NCBI RefSeq assembly: GCF_002803845.1 | Contig: NZ_CP024985.1 | Span: forward strand, 6,397,501-6,461,500 | DNA from: Streptomyces lavendulae subsp. lavendulae | GTDB lineage: Bacteria; Actinomycetota; Actinomycetes; Streptomycetales; Streptomycetaceae | Length of the DNA: 64,000 bases | Reading direction: 5' to 3' | Shown: piece after piece, positions 17,499 to 26,330 of the stretch | How positions within the stretch are numbered: position 1 is the stretch's first letter | Layout of the letters: the number at the start of each line of letters is the position of its first letter | Program-made: the position numbers and the translations under genes | Notes under the pieces: model-generated | Database searches by the model: none | Told to the model about the DNA's origin: nothing | What the model saw: the letters and a program-made list of their open reading frames with translations, nothing else

Positions 17499-18383
17499 GT
17501 GAGGAACAAGAAGATGAGCCGCATCCGCCTGCTCGCCGTCGCCGCCGGCCTGGCCGCCGTCGCCGGACTGGCCACGCCCGCCGCCGCCGGCGCGCACCCC
17601 GCCGACGAGGGCTTCAGCGCCGCCCGCCTCGCCGCCGCCGGGGCCTCGGTCCTGCGCGCCGACGTCGCGGGCACCGCCTGGCACACCGACCCCGCCACCG
17701 GAACCCTCGTGGTCACCGCCGATTCCACGGTCACCGAAGCCGACCTGGCCAGAATCCGCCACGAGGCCGGACCCGACGCCGGCGCCCTGCGCATCGAACG
17801 CACCCCCGGCAAGCTGCGCAAGCTGCTCTCCGGCGGCGACGCCATCTACACCGACAGCTGGCGCTGTTCGCTCGGCTTCAACGTGCGCAGCGGCAGCACC
17901 TACTACGTCCTCACCGCCGGACACTGCACCGACGGCGCCGGCACCTGGTGGACCAGTTCCTCCCACACCACCACCGTCGGCTCCACCGTCGGCTCCAGCT
18001 TCCCCACCAATGACTACGGCCTCATCAAGTACGCAAGCAACTCCCCGGTCCCGCCGGGCACCGTCGGCAGCCAGGACATCACCAGCGCCGTCGACGCCAC
18101 CAACGGCATGTCCGTCACCCGCCGCGGCTCCACCACCGGCATCCACGGCGGCACCGTGACCGGCCTCAACGCCACCGTCAACTACGGCGGCGGCGACATC
18201 GTCTACGGAATGATCAGGACCAACGTCTGCGCCGAACCCGGTGACAGCGGCGGCCCGCTCTACTCCGGCAGCCGCGCGGTCGGCCTCACCTCCGGCGGCA
18301 GCGGCAACTGCACCTCGGGCGGGACCACCTTCTTCCAGCCCGTCGTCGAAGCGCTGAACGCCTACGGCGTCAGCGTCTACTGA
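17499..18383 (+). CDS. Secreted streptogrisin-like serine protease
   Basis: Preproprotein of the S1 (chymotrypsin-fold) family, alpha-lytic/streptogrisin type. 294 residues from the GTG at 17499 (GGGAGG about 8 bases upstream; an ATG at 17514 is possible). Signal peptide residues 1 to about 35, a propeptide to about 115 with the TEADLARIRHEAG segment, then mature DAIYTDSWRCSLGFNV. Catalytic triad: His142 (TAGHC), Asp172 (NDYGLI) and Ser250 (GDSGGP). Cysteine pairs fit the disulfides of streptogrisins A/B. The short propeptide and the absence of a C-terminal binding domain also fit these. Extracellular protein digestion. Confidence 0.92.
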   Translation: MRNKKMSRIRLLAVAAGLAAVAGLATPAAAGAHPADEGFSAARLAAAGASVLRADVAGTAWHTDPATGTLVVTADSTVTEADLARIRHEAGPDAGALRIERTPGKLRKLLSGGDAIYTDSWRCSLGFNVRSGSTYYVLTAGHCTDGAGTWWTSSSHTTTVGSTVGSSFPTNDYGLIKYASNSPVPPGTVGSQDITSAVDATNGMSVTRRGSTTGIHGGTVTGLNATVNYGGGDIVYGMIRTNVCAEPGDSGGPLYSGSRAVGLTSGGSGNCTSGGTTFFQPVVEALNAYGVSVY

Positions 18384-18417
18384 CCCCGCGGGATTCCCCC
18401 CCCGGTCCACGCGGTCC

Positions 18418-18444
18418 GGCCGACCCACGCGCCCCCGGTCGGCC
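18418..18444. terminator. Hairpin after the protease gene
   Basis: Perfect 8-bp arms ggccgacc/ggtcggcc with an 11-nt C-rich loop, 34 bp past the protease stop. Confidence 0.55.
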
Positions 18445-18445
18445 C

Positions 18446-18482
18446 CCTGGACGTCCTCCCGCCTTCTGGGAGGATGTCCAGG
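18446..18482. terminator. Second hairpin after the protease gene
   Basis: 15-bp arms cctggacgtcctccc and gggaggatgtccagg (one mismatch) with a 7-nt loop, adjacent to the first hairpin and 47 bp before the SLOG gene. Probably a strong terminator; it could also be an operator for the SLOG gene. Confidence 0.65.
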
Positions 18483-18528
18483 GCATCCGGTCCACGGGGG
18501 AGGCAGGTCTCCGCATGCAGGTTCCCAC

Positions 18529-19008
18529 ATGAAGCGCATCGGAGTGACCGGACACCGGTCCATCCCCGACGAACTCCTGGGCCACGTCCGCGAAGGCCTG
18601 CGGGCCGTGCTCCGCGGCCACCAGGGCCCGCTGGAGGCCCTCTCCAGCCTCGCCGACGGCGCCGACCAGCTCTTCGCCGACATCGCCCTGGAATGCGGCG
18701 CCGACCTCACCGTCGTGATCCCCAGCGGGGACTACGAGGACACCTTCGAGGACCCGGACGCCCTCGCCGGCTACCGCAGGCTCAAGCACCGCGCCACCCA
18801 GGAGGTCCGCATGGCCTTCGCCCGCTCCACCGACGAGGCCTACTACGCGGCGGGCGCCTACATCGCCGACTCCTGCGACCGCCTCGTCGCCGTCTGGGAC
18901 GGCCTCCCCGCACGCGGGCACGGCGGCACCGCCGAGATCGTCTCCTACGCCCGCGCCCTCGGGAAACCCGTCACCGTCATCTGGCGCGCGGGCGTGACCC
19001 GGGACTGA
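18529..19008 (+). CDS. SLOG-like nucleotide-sensor domain protein
   Basis: 159-residue single-domain Rossmannoid protein. It begins MKRIGVTGHRSI, then LSSLADGADQLFADIAL, DLTVVIPSGDYEDTF, and the C-terminal GGTAEIVSYARALGKPVTVIW. These are the hallmarks of the SLOG/LOG-DprA-TIR-like fold (glycine loop, GAD, GGT near the end). SLOG domains are predicted to bind or process nucleotide-derived ligands in bacterial conflict systems. It faces the SLATT-like gene at a 20-bp convergent junction. In published predictions SLOG and SLATT often work together as sensor and pore-forming effector. No ribosome site is obvious. Catalytic activity unproven. Confidence 0.68.
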   Translation: MKRIGVTGHRSIPDELLGHVREGLRAVLRGHQGPLEALSSLADGADQLFADIALECGADLTVVIPSGDYEDTFEDPDALAGYRRLKHRATQEVRMAFARSTDEAYYAAGAYIADSCDRLVAVWDGLPARGHGGTAEIVSYARALGKPVTVIWRAGVTRD

Positions 19009-19028
19009 GCCACGCCCCGCCCGCCCCC

Positions 19029-19937
19029 TCAACTGCTGTGCCGGGCCAGCCAGTCCGTGTGCTGGGGAGAGACGTACCGCTCCGTCTCGTACACCGACGA
19101 CGGCCACTGCGACTCCGTGATCGTCGTCTGCATCACGACCATCATCGCCGCCAGGTCCTGCTCGATCAGCGTGTGCGCCTCGATCAGCGGATGGTGGCGC
19201 CGCACCTCGTTCCAGGCGATCGCCGCCGCCGCGGCCGCGCTCAGCAGCCCCGCCGGCAGCGGACCCGAGCCCGAACCGAACGCCCCGACCAGCGCGAACA
19301 GCAGGGCCAGACAGGTCAGCAGCACGATCGTCCACGACCACAGCGCCGTCGCCCGCCGCGACCCCTCCGTCTTGCGCCTGTACCAGTTGCGCTGCTCGAT
19401 CAGCCGGTCCCGCACATAAGTCTCCCGGCGCACCGCGTACTCCATCCCGCGCAGCCGGTCCATCGCCCCGGTGACCTCCCCGCCCTCCGGAACCAGGCCC
19501 GCCGTCCGCGGATCCTCCCAGCCCATCTTGCGGAGCTCGTCCAGCCCCTTCTCCAGCCGCGCCCGGTACACCCCCGCCGCCCCGGCCACCTCGCTGCCGA
19601 AGGGCGCCCCGTGCACGGCGTAGCGCCACGCCAGGGACTTGATGAACTCCGCCGCGCTGCGGTTGAGCTGCCACTGCGGACGGGCCCGGCGCCGGGTCGC
19701 CCGTACGCCCACGGCCAGCACCCCCGCGTACGCCAGCGCGCTGAGCGCCGCGAACACGTGCAGCGAGCCCACGGCGGGCCCGGCCGGCAGCGCGGCGGCC
19801 CCGGCGGCCGCGACCAGCAGCAGCAGCTGCGCGCGCGTCGCCTGGGTGGACTCCCGCTGCCGGGAGACCGCCGCCTGGTCGGTGTGGTGGAAGAGGGCCG
19901 GCAGGTCCTCGTTGCGAAAGGTCATGCTGTCGGTCAC
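19029..19937 (-). CDS. SLATT/DUF4231-like two-helix membrane protein
   Basis: 302-residue protein with two pairs of hydrophobic helices: residues about 37-77 (QLLLLVAAAGAAALPAG, then HVFAALSALAYAGVLAVGV) and about 205-245 (WTIVLLTCLALLFALVGAFG, then GLLSAAAAAAIAWNEVRRH). Each pair is followed by charged helices (LEKGLDELRKMGWEDPRT; RHHPLIEAHTLIEQDLAAMMVVM). This duplicated 2TM-plus-coiled-helix layout matches SLATT/DUF4231 proteins, predicted membrane-perforating effectors tied to SLOG or SMODS sensors. GTG start with a G-rich Shine-Dalgarno. It lies 70 bp downstream of fxsT in the same direction and is probably the last gene of that operon. Confidence 0.68.
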   Translation of the reverse strand: MTDSMTFRNEDLPALFHHTDQAAVSRQRESTQATRAQLLLLVAAAGAAALPAGPAVGSLHVFAALSALAYAGVLAVGVRATRRRARPQWQLNRSAAEFIKSLAWRYAVHGAPFGSEVAGAAGVYRARLEKGLDELRKMGWEDPRTAGLVPEGGEVTGAMDRLRGMEYAVRRETYVRDRLIEQRNWYRRKTEGSRRATALWSWTIVLLTCLALLFALVGAFGSGSGPLPAGLLSAAAAAAIAWNEVRRHHPLIEAHTLIEQDLAAMMVVMQTTITESQWPSSVYETERYVSPQHTDWLARHSS

Positions 19938-19965
19938 AGCGCCCCCCTGATGTCGGGTGGCGGAC

Positions 19966-19994
19966 GGCGGGGCCCCACGGTCGCGGGGCCCGCC
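19966..19994. terminator. Hairpin between fxsT and the SLATT-like gene
   Basis: Arms ggcggggcccc and ggggcccgcc (one bulge) with an 8-nt loop, in the 70-bp gap. It may reduce readthrough from the fxs genes into the SLATT gene, or protect the fxsT mRNA end. Confidence 0.45.
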
Positions 19995-20007
19995 GCCCTC
20001 CGTCGGA

Positions 20008-23000
20008 TCACACCGCGAGCGGCTCCAGGTCCCGGTGGACCCGCCGCTCGTCCCGGGCGTACCGGGTCAGACCGTGGTCCTCCCCGAGGAGGCGCGTCAG
20101 CTCCGCCACCGCCTCCGCCCGCACCCGGGCCGCCTCCTCCTTGCGGCCCATCATGTCCAGACTGACCGCCATGTTCGACGCGCTCGCCAGGGTCTCCGGG
20201 TGATGCGCCCCCAGGGCCTCGCGCAGCCGCATCACCGCGATCCGCTCCAGCTCCAGCGCACCTTCCGGATCACCCAGGTCGGCCCGCGCGTTCGCCAGGT
20301 TCAGGTGCGCGAACACCGTGTGCGGGTGGTTGTCGCCCAGCACCTCGCGCATGCTGCGGATCGTCTGGCGGAGCATCGGCTCCGCCGTCTCCGACGCGCC
20401 CGTGCCCCAGTGGAACACCGCCAGGTTGTTCAGCGCCGCCAGGGTGTACGGGTGCTTCTCGCCCGGTACCTTCATGTACTCGTCCACCACCTCCTGCGCC
20501 AGGTCCCGCGCCGCGCCCGGGTCGCCCGTCGCGAACAGGTCCGAGGCCAGGTTCAGTTCGCAGGCCAGCAGGTCCGGATTGACGGAGGTGTACTTGGCCC
20601 GGTAGCGGTTGCGCGTCGCCGTCGTCAGCCGCAGCGCGTCCTCCAGCTCGCCCGCCCGGCGCAGCGACACCGCCAGGTTCTTCGCCGCCGACAGGGTGCC
20701 GGGGAAGGCCCGCCCCAGCGTCCGCTTGTAGATGTCGTACGTCCGGGCCAGCAACTGCACCGAATCGTCGTAGCGGCCCACCTCGCGCAGGTCCCGCGCC
20801 AGGTTCTGCGCCGAGGACAGGGTGTACGGGTGGTCCGGGCCCAGCACCTCGGTGCGCCGGTCGAAGACCTCCTGGTCGATCTCCCTGGCCCGCGCGTACT
20901 GCCCCACCATCCGCAGGTTCAGCGCCAGGTTGTTCGCGGCGGCCAGGGTGCGCGGGTGCGCCTCGTGGAAGATCTGCCCGAAGCCCTCGTGCGCCGCCGT
21001 CGCCAGCTCCATCGCCTCCCCGTACCGGCCCAGCGCGCCCAGGTCCATCGCCAGGCCGCTCGTGGTCATGTACGTGTGCGGGTGGGAGGGACCCAGCGCC
21101 GACCGCTGGCGCTCCAGCGTGACCTCGTCCAGCTCCTTCGCCTCCACGAACCGGCCCTGCGAACGCAGGATGTTGGACAGGTGGAAACGCAGGTACAGGT
21201 ACTGCAGGTCGTCGCTGCCGAGCATCTCCCGCCACGACTCGCGCAGCTCCTCGCCCAGCGCGTACGCCGCCTTGAAGTCACCGCGCTTCCACAGGTAGCG
21301 CACCCGGTCGATCAGCAGCCGCCGGGTCTCCGGCTCCTTGCAGAACCGCGCCTCGGACGGGCTCAGGTGCGGCCAGATCGTGTTGAACCGCGGCCAGGTC
21401 GCCGGGTTGTCTATCGGCTCGTCGTCATCGGGCCGCGCACCCGCCAGGATCCGGTGCACCGCGTGCCGGGCCTCGCGCTGCTCCTCCTCCGACAGCTGCG
21501 CCCGGATCACCGCCTGCACCAGCCGGTGCACCTGGATGCTGTTGCTGACCTGGTCGACCTTGGCCATCGCGAACCGGCCGATCTCCCGGATCACCCGCCC
21601 CAGCACCAGCTTCTCCTGGAGCGAGGAGTCGTACGGCTTGAGCGCGTCGATCATCTCCTTGCTGTAGAGGAGGTTCGCCGAGATCGGCTCCGGCGCGAAG
21701 AAGGCGCACAGCTGGAGCAGCCGCACGGCGGCGGGCGAGCGGGACTGCAGCCGCTCGATCGACACGTTCCAGGTGGCCGCCACCGGCTCCGGGTACCCGG
21801 GCGGCTGGTTCAGGCCCAGCACCCGCGCGGCCTGCTGGGCCAGCTGCTCCAGGTACGCGGACACCGGCGTCGCCGTCTCCGCGATCCACGCGCCCGCCTG
21901 CTCGACGGCCAGGGGCAGGTCGCCCACCGCGACGGCCACCTGCTCGGCGTCCTCCTTGGTCAGCCCCGGCGCCCGGCGCTGGAGGTGCTCGATGGACTCC
22001 TCGCGCAGGAACACGTCCACCGGCAGCGCGTCCCCGTACTGCGACCAGGACTGGTTGCGCGAGGTGACCAGCACGTGCCCGGGGCCGCCCGGCGGGAAGA
22101 ACCGCTTGAGGGTCTCGGGATCGTCGGCGTTGTCGAAGACCAGCAGCCACCGCGAGGACGGCACCCCGCGCCGCAGCAGGTCGATCGCCTCCTGGGAAGC
22201 GGCCGACATGTCCTCGCCGGTCTGCGCGCCCAGCCGTACGGCCAGCTCCGCAAGGGCCGCCACCACGTCGTCGGTCTGCTCGGAGGAGATCCACCAGACC
22301 AGGTCGTAGTCGGCCATGAACCGGTGCACGTACTCCAGCGCCACCTGCGTCTTGCCGACGCCGCCGAGCCCGTACAGGGTCTGCGGCTGCGGCAGCACCA
22401 CCGCCATGCCGCCGCCCAGCTGGTCGCGCATCCGCTCCAGGACGATGCTGCGCCCGGTGAAGCCGGGGTTGCGGGGCGGCGCGTTCCAGATCTTCGGGAC
22501 CGTCCCCGGGAAGCGGGGGCCCGGCTGGGAGGCGCTCGCGACGCTGTCCGGCAGGGCCATCGGGCGCTCCACGGCCCGCAGCAGGGCGGTGGTCGCGTGC
22601 ACCTCGTCGAGGCGGAAGAGGTCCACCGGGTTGCGGTCGATGTAGGGCGTGGCCAGGCGTACGTCGCCCACCCGCAGCGGCACCAGCTGGCGCCGGCCCC
22701 CGGTCGGGTCCTCGGCGGCGGCCCGGTTCCACACCTCCACGGCCCGGGCCGACTTCAGGTAGGCGCTGGAGAGCAGCACCACGGTCCGGGCCGCGGTGTC
22801 GATGCTCACGCCCGCGCCCAGGGTGTCGCCGGCCGCGCCCGCGCCGGCCGCGTCGGGCACCCGCTCGGCGGAGACGTCCCGGGGGACGACCCGGAAACCG
22901 GCCCGGGTCAGGACCGACTCGATCCAGTCGGCCCACATCCGGTTCTCGGCGACGTAGGAGAGGAACAGGTCGGCGGGCAGGGCCGGGCGGCGGCGGGTGA

Positions 23001-23994
23001 AGGCGTCCCGGATCCGCAGCCGGACCTCATCGCCGATGGCCGGCATGGTGGTCACCTCGCCCTCGGTGACCACCGTGGTCAGCCGTTCGAAGGCGGAGAG
23101 CAGGGAGTTGGTGAGCCCGGCCTCGTCGCCGAAGGTGGCCAGGGTCTCCTCGTAGGCGTAGTAGGGGCGGTAGGGGATCTCCACCGCGCCCCAGTAGGAG
23201 GTGAGCTCGTCCCCGACCAGGCCGTTCGGGAAGCGGTCGAACTTGATCCGGGCCAGGGCGCGGCCCGCGTCGGCCTTCTCCTTCTCGCCCTCGTCGATCC
23301 GCATCGGGACCGGGTAGATCTTGATGCCGCGGTCGTTGAACCGCTCGTCGATCTGCCGGGCGACGGAGGCGGCGCCGTCGATGGACTGGTCGGAGAGGGT
23401 GAAGCAGTCGACCAGGACGTCGGGCAGGTGGACGGTGCAGATGTCGGCGATGTCGGACAGCCCCGTGCGGCTGTCGATCAGGACGTAGTCGTAGTTCTTC
23501 TTCATGTCGGCCCGCAGGGCGTCGAAGAAGAGGCCGCCGCCGAGCCGGTCGTAGAAGTTGTCCCAGTCGAAGGTGGACACGGTCGCCGAGTACTCGCGGT
23601 TCTGCCGGCCTGCCGAGACGAAGTCCAGCGTGCCGCCGTCGGGGAACTCCCAGCCCAGGTTCTCGGGAGTGAGGGAGACGGCGTGCGGCTGGATCCGGGC
23701 GTAGTCCTTGTGCCAGTCGTCGGCGCGCTGCACGGGGCTGGTGGCCGCCCAGGCGTACTCGCTGATCAGGTCGATGACCCCGGTGGTGGCGCCGAGGGTG
23801 GAGGGGTCGAGGAAGGGGTGGAAGAAGCGGTGCAGGCCCGGAGCCTCCAGGTCCCAGTCCACGGCCAGGACCCGCTTGCCGTTGGCCGCGAGGATCCAGG
23901 CGGTGTTGGCCAGCGCCATCGTGCGGCCCGTTCCGCCCTTGTAGGAATAGAAGGTGACGATGCGTCCGCCTCGGCTGTCACGACTGGCTGTCAT
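20008..23994 (-). CDS. fxsT: FxSxx-COOH system protein FxsT: MinD-like/TIR-like/NB-ARC/TPR
   Basis: 1328 residues and four modules. (1) Residues about 10-300: MinD/ParA-type ATPase with deviant Walker A YKGGTGRT (19-25), VDWDLEAPG and DYVLIDSRTGLSD. (2) About 335-500: TIR-like domain (PADLFLSYVAENRMWADWIESVL, later VVLLSSAYLKS). (3) About 530-800: NB-ARC/STAND NTPase with Walker A GLGGVGKT, LLVFDNADD (Walker B) and LPLAVEQAGAWI (GLPL-like). (4) About 890-1328: TPRs of kinesin-light-chain type (LGPSHPHTYMT, LGPDHPYTLSS). The ATG overlaps the fxsC stop by 17 bp. Family role unknown; probably a ligand-gated signal NTPase. Confidence 0.85.
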   Translation of the reverse strand: MTASRDSRGGRIVTFYSYKGGTGRTMALANTAWILAANGKRVLAVDWDLEAPGLHRFFHPFLDPSTLGATTGVIDLISEYAWAATSPVQRADDWHKDYARIQPHAVSLTPENLGWEFPDGGTLDFVSAGRQNREYSATVSTFDWDNFYDRLGGGLFFDALRADMKKNYDYVLIDSRTGLSDIADICTVHLPDVLVDCFTLSDQSIDGAASVARQIDERFNDRGIKIYPVPMRIDEGEKEKADAGRALARIKFDRFPNGLVGDELTSYWGAVEIPYRPYYAYEETLATFGDEAGLTNSLLSAFERLTTVVTEGEVTTMPAIGDEVRLRIRDAFTRRRPALPADLFLSYVAENRMWADWIESVLTRAGFRVVPRDVSAERVPDAAGAGAAGDTLGAGVSIDTAARTVVLLSSAYLKSARAVEVWNRAAAEDPTGGRRQLVPLRVGDVRLATPYIDRNPVDLFRLDEVHATTALLRAVERPMALPDSVASASQPGPRFPGTVPKIWNAPPRNPGFTGRSIVLERMRDQLGGGMAVVLPQPQTLYGLGGVGKTQVALEYVHRFMADYDLVWWISSEQTDDVVAALAELAVRLGAQTGEDMSAASQEAIDLLRRGVPSSRWLLVFDNADDPETLKRFFPPGGPGHVLVTSRNQSWSQYGDALPVDVFLREESIEHLQRRAPGLTKEDAEQVAVAVGDLPLAVEQAGAWIAETATPVSAYLEQLAQQAARVLGLNQPPGYPEPVAATWNVSIERLQSRSPAAVRLLQLCAFFAPEPISANLLYSKEMIDALKPYDSSLQEKLVLGRVIREIGRFAMAKVDQVSNSIQVHRLVQAVIRAQLSEEEQREARHAVHRILAGARPDDDEPIDNPATWPRFNTIWPHLSPSEARFCKEPETRRLLIDRVRYLWKRGDFKAAYALGEELRESWREMLGSDDLQYLYLRFHLSNILRSQGRFVEAKELDEVTLERQRSALGPSHPHTYMTTSGLAMDLGALGRYGEAMELATAAHEGFGQIFHEAHPRTLAAANNLALNLRMVGQYARAREIDQEVFDRRTEVLGPDHPYTLSSAQNLARDLREVGRYDDSVQLLARTYDIYKRTLGRAFPGTLSAAKNLAVSLRRAGELEDALRLTTATRNRYRAKYTSVNPDLLACELNLASDLFATGDPGAARDLAQEVVDEYMKVPGEKHPYTLAALNNLAVFHWGTGASETAEPMLRQTIRSMREVLGDNHPHTVFAHLNLANARADLGDPEGALELERIAVMRLREALGAHHPETLASASNMAVSLDMMGRKEEAARVRAEAVAELTRLLGEDHGLTRYARDERRVHRDLEPLAV

Positions 23995-25390
23995 CCGCGT
24001 CCCCCCGGTCGGTGTCGGTGCTGTCGGTGTCTGTGTCGGACCCGTCGGTCCCGCCGGAGCCGGTGTGGCCGTCGGGCCCGCGGTGCGCGGTGGGCGGGAA
24101 GGGCGCCGGAGGCGGTACGGGCGGTTCGCCCATCCCCATCGGCCCCAGCAGCCTCGGGCGTTCGGTGTGGGTGTTCCCGGCCGGCAGGTACACCTGGGCG
24201 TGTCTGAGGAACTGCTGGGCGGCGGCCTCGACCACCTGCGGCAGGATCTGCCCGAGGGTCTCCATGTTGGCCACACCGTTGGCGGCGGCCCGGCAGGCGG
24301 CCCGGCCCTGGCCCATCTTGACGGGCAGGGTCTCCTCCAGCCGCCGCGCCAGCTCGGCCTCCTTCGCCCGGCTCTGGTGGTCGTACCGGTTCCACGGCAC
24401 GACCACGTTGATCCACGGACGGTGCTCCTGGTCGAAGGCGGCCAGCCGCTGGCGCCGGTGCTCGTCCTCCACCGCCCAGCGGTCCACGATCAGGATCTCC
24501 GGCCGGGTGGGCGGCTGCTTGCTGTCGAAGTGCCCGGCCTCGTCGTCGAAGGAGGACATCGTGGTCCGGTAGTTGAGGTTCTTGACGAGGTCCTCGGCCA
24601 CGTACGCGATGGGCATCTGCGACACCGGGTGGTACGGGTTCCACTCCAGGGCGCTCTCCCCGTAGTACTCGGGGCTGCGCCCCGCGGGCAGGTCGTGCCG
24701 GGAGGCGGCGGCGACGGTCACGTGCAGGGTGCGGGCGGGCCCGCCGCCCGGACCGGCGGCGCCCCGCCCCCCGGCGGGGCCGAAGGCGCTGGGCACCAGC
24801 CGGTAGTCGAGCGGGCGGACGGGGTCGAGCCGGACGGTCTCGGCGACCCGCACGATCCGCCGGGCCAGCTCGTAGACGGCCTGCTCGTACTGCTCGGCGT
24901 ACCTGCGGAGTTTGATCAGCCCGTACAGCCCGTCGGTGACGTAGCGCTCGCCGAAGGTGTTGTGGTTGAACTGCAACCGCTCGGCCGGGCCGGGGAGTTG
25001 CGAGGGGGGCACGGGGACCCACAGGGCGGGGACGATGGCCTCGGCCCGCTGGTTGCTGAGCGCGCCGTGCTGGATGGCGCGCTGCGCGAAGGCGAACCAC
25101 TCCTTCCCGCACATCTCGCTGGCGAAGTACCGCGGCGAGAACAGGGGGACGAAGACCCGGCAGGTGGCGAGTGCCGCCCCGAGCCGCTCCGACCAGCCCT
25201 CGCCGCTGCGTATCTCCCGGTCCATGAAGCCGGCCTCGGATCCCGCGGGCAGGTCCGTCAGCGCCATGATGTGGTTGCAGAGATCACGGAACAGGCGCTC
25301 CACCCACATGTCGGGATCGGGTCCTCCCGGCCCGAACCTCGGTGTATGCGCATAACTGAGAAAAAAGTACGGCTGCACTGATGCGGGCAC
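23978..25390 (-). CDS. fxsC: TIR-like protein FxsC
   Basis: About 470 residues. The N-terminal TIR-like domain (residues about 5-150) opens PYFFLSYAHTPRF, then WVERLFRDLCNHI and the LFSPRYFASEMCGKEWF strand/helix. A middle domain has the FGERYVTDGLYGLIKL block. The C-terminal half (about 225-410) is the FxsC-type domain: LDYRLVPS, then RSPEYYGESALEWNPYHP and WINVVVPWNRYDHQS. A Thr/Asp/Gly-rich disordered tail ends it. The start is uncertain: GTG at 25390 is used, and the frame is open to an ATG at 25450. It overlaps fxsT. The known partner of FxsA/FxsB in FxSxx-COOH loci; enzymatic activity, if any, unknown. Confidence 0.8.
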   Translation of the reverse strand: MPASVQPYFFLSYAHTPRFGPGGPDPDMWVERLFRDLCNHIMALTDLPAGSEAGFMDREIRSGEGWSERLGAALATCRVFVPLFSPRYFASEMCGKEWFAFAQRAIQHGALSNQRAEAIVPALWVPVPPSQLPGPAERLQFNHNTFGERYVTDGLYGLIKLRRYAEQYEQAVYELARRIVRVAETVRLDPVRPLDYRLVPSAFGPAGGRGAAGPGGGPARTLHVTVAAASRHDLPAGRSPEYYGESALEWNPYHPVSQMPIAYVAEDLVKNLNYRTTMSSFDDEAGHFDSKQPPTRPEILIVDRWAVEDEHRRQRLAAFDQEHRPWINVVVPWNRYDHQSRAKEAELARRLEETLPVKMGQGRAACRAAANGVANMETLGQILPQVVEAAAQQFLRHAQVYLPAGNTHTERPRLLGPMGMGEPPVPPPAPFPPTAHRGPDGHTGSGGTDGSDTDTDSTDTDRGDADDSQS

Positions 25391-25469
25391 ACGACCCCCG
25401 TCCCGAAGATGCGAGCGAAGAAACATCATTCCGGAGCTGCTTCGCCACATCCCCTCATCGTTCAGTCAA

Positions 25470-26330
25470 TCAGCGTCTGTTTTCGGTCATCCAGTCCAGG
25501 GCGTGATCGACGGCGTCCGGAATCGAGAAGAGCGCGGCGGATGCCCCTCCCACCCGACCGCGGCGCAGCCGGGAATCGGGGAATGCCCCCCCGATCTCCG
25601 CGAAATCGCCGTCGTCCAGTCTGACGTCCTCGTACGAGGTCCACGCCCCCTCTTGTCCTCCCCCGCGCGGACCCCCCGGCAGGTTCACCTTCACCACACA
25701 GTCGTACATGCGCAAGGGGGGCTTCGGAATTCGGTACTCCGCGAGATGGAAAGCGGTGCACGCCGAAAATCCCACATTGATCATGAGCACCTGTCCCCCC
25801 TCCCAGCACAGCTTTCCCAGGGGGGAGTCCTCGCCCAGATGGCATTCCAGCCGGTGTTCCGCACAGAGCCGGTGCGCGTCCGCGCCGAGCGCCGCGAAAG
25901 AGGTCTGCGGGTGGGCGCTGCGGGCGGCCCCCGGGGTGGTGCGGACCGTTTCGGCCAGGACGCCCATGCCCTCGCCGGGCGTGAGCCGCGGATCGAAGGC
26001 GGGCATGCGGGAGCGGAACTCCTTCACCTCCTGCTCGCCCAGACCCGCGATCCGGGCCAGGTGGGAGCTGGAGGTGAGGGAGTTCGAGGCGGTGAAGGCG
26101 GGCACCACCAGGGTGCCGCCGGGGCCGAGCACCCCCAGCAGGGCGTCGCGCAGGACCTCGGCGCGCAGGCCGGTCCCGCGCAGGGCGGCGTGCACCAGCA
26201 GCCGCTGGCGGGGGCGCACGCCGAGGAGGCGGAGCTGCACGGCCAGCGCGAGGGCCCCGCCGGGCGGCGCCGCCGGTAACGACCGCTCGCGCGGGGGCGG
26301 TCCGGGTGCGCCGGGGCCGGGGGGCGTCAT
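25470..26330 (-). CDS. AAC(3)-family N-acetyltransferase-like protein of the fxs operon
   Basis: 286-residue protein of the antibiotic (3)-N-acetyltransferase fold. Seen: GVRPRQRLLVHAALRGTG, LLGVLGPGGTLVVPAFTASNS, FDPRLTPGEGMGVLAETVR, the family signature SAHPQTSFAALGADA, and ECHLGEDSPLGKL. Its ATG overlaps the fxsB stop (ATGA, 26327-26330), so it is translationally coupled to the maturase. AAC(3)-like genes recur in FxSxx-COOH loci, and acyl transfer to the modified peptide or another amine is more likely than drug resistance. The C-terminal 100 residues (MYDCVVKVNLPGG to the end) are also family-like. Confidence 0.82.
   Translation of the reverse strand: MTPPGPGAPGPPPRERSLPAAPPGGALALAVQLRLLGVRPRQRLLVHAALRGTGLRAEVLRDALLGVLGPGGTLVVPAFTASNSLTSSSHLARIAGLGEQEVKEFRSRMPAFDPRLTPGEGMGVLAETVRTTPGAARSAHPQTSFAALGADAHRLCAEHRLECHLGEDSPLGKLCWEGGQVLMINVGFSACTAFHLAEYRIPKPPLRMYDCVVKVNLPGGPRGGGQEGAWTSYEDVRLDDGDFAEIGGAFPDSRLRRGRVGGASAALFSIPDAVDHALDWMTENRR

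Noticed and set aside
25470..26330. Call of an aminoglycoside-resistance gene
   Set aside because: The fold is AAC(3), but translational coupling to fxsB and recurrence in FxSxx loci argue against a resistance label.
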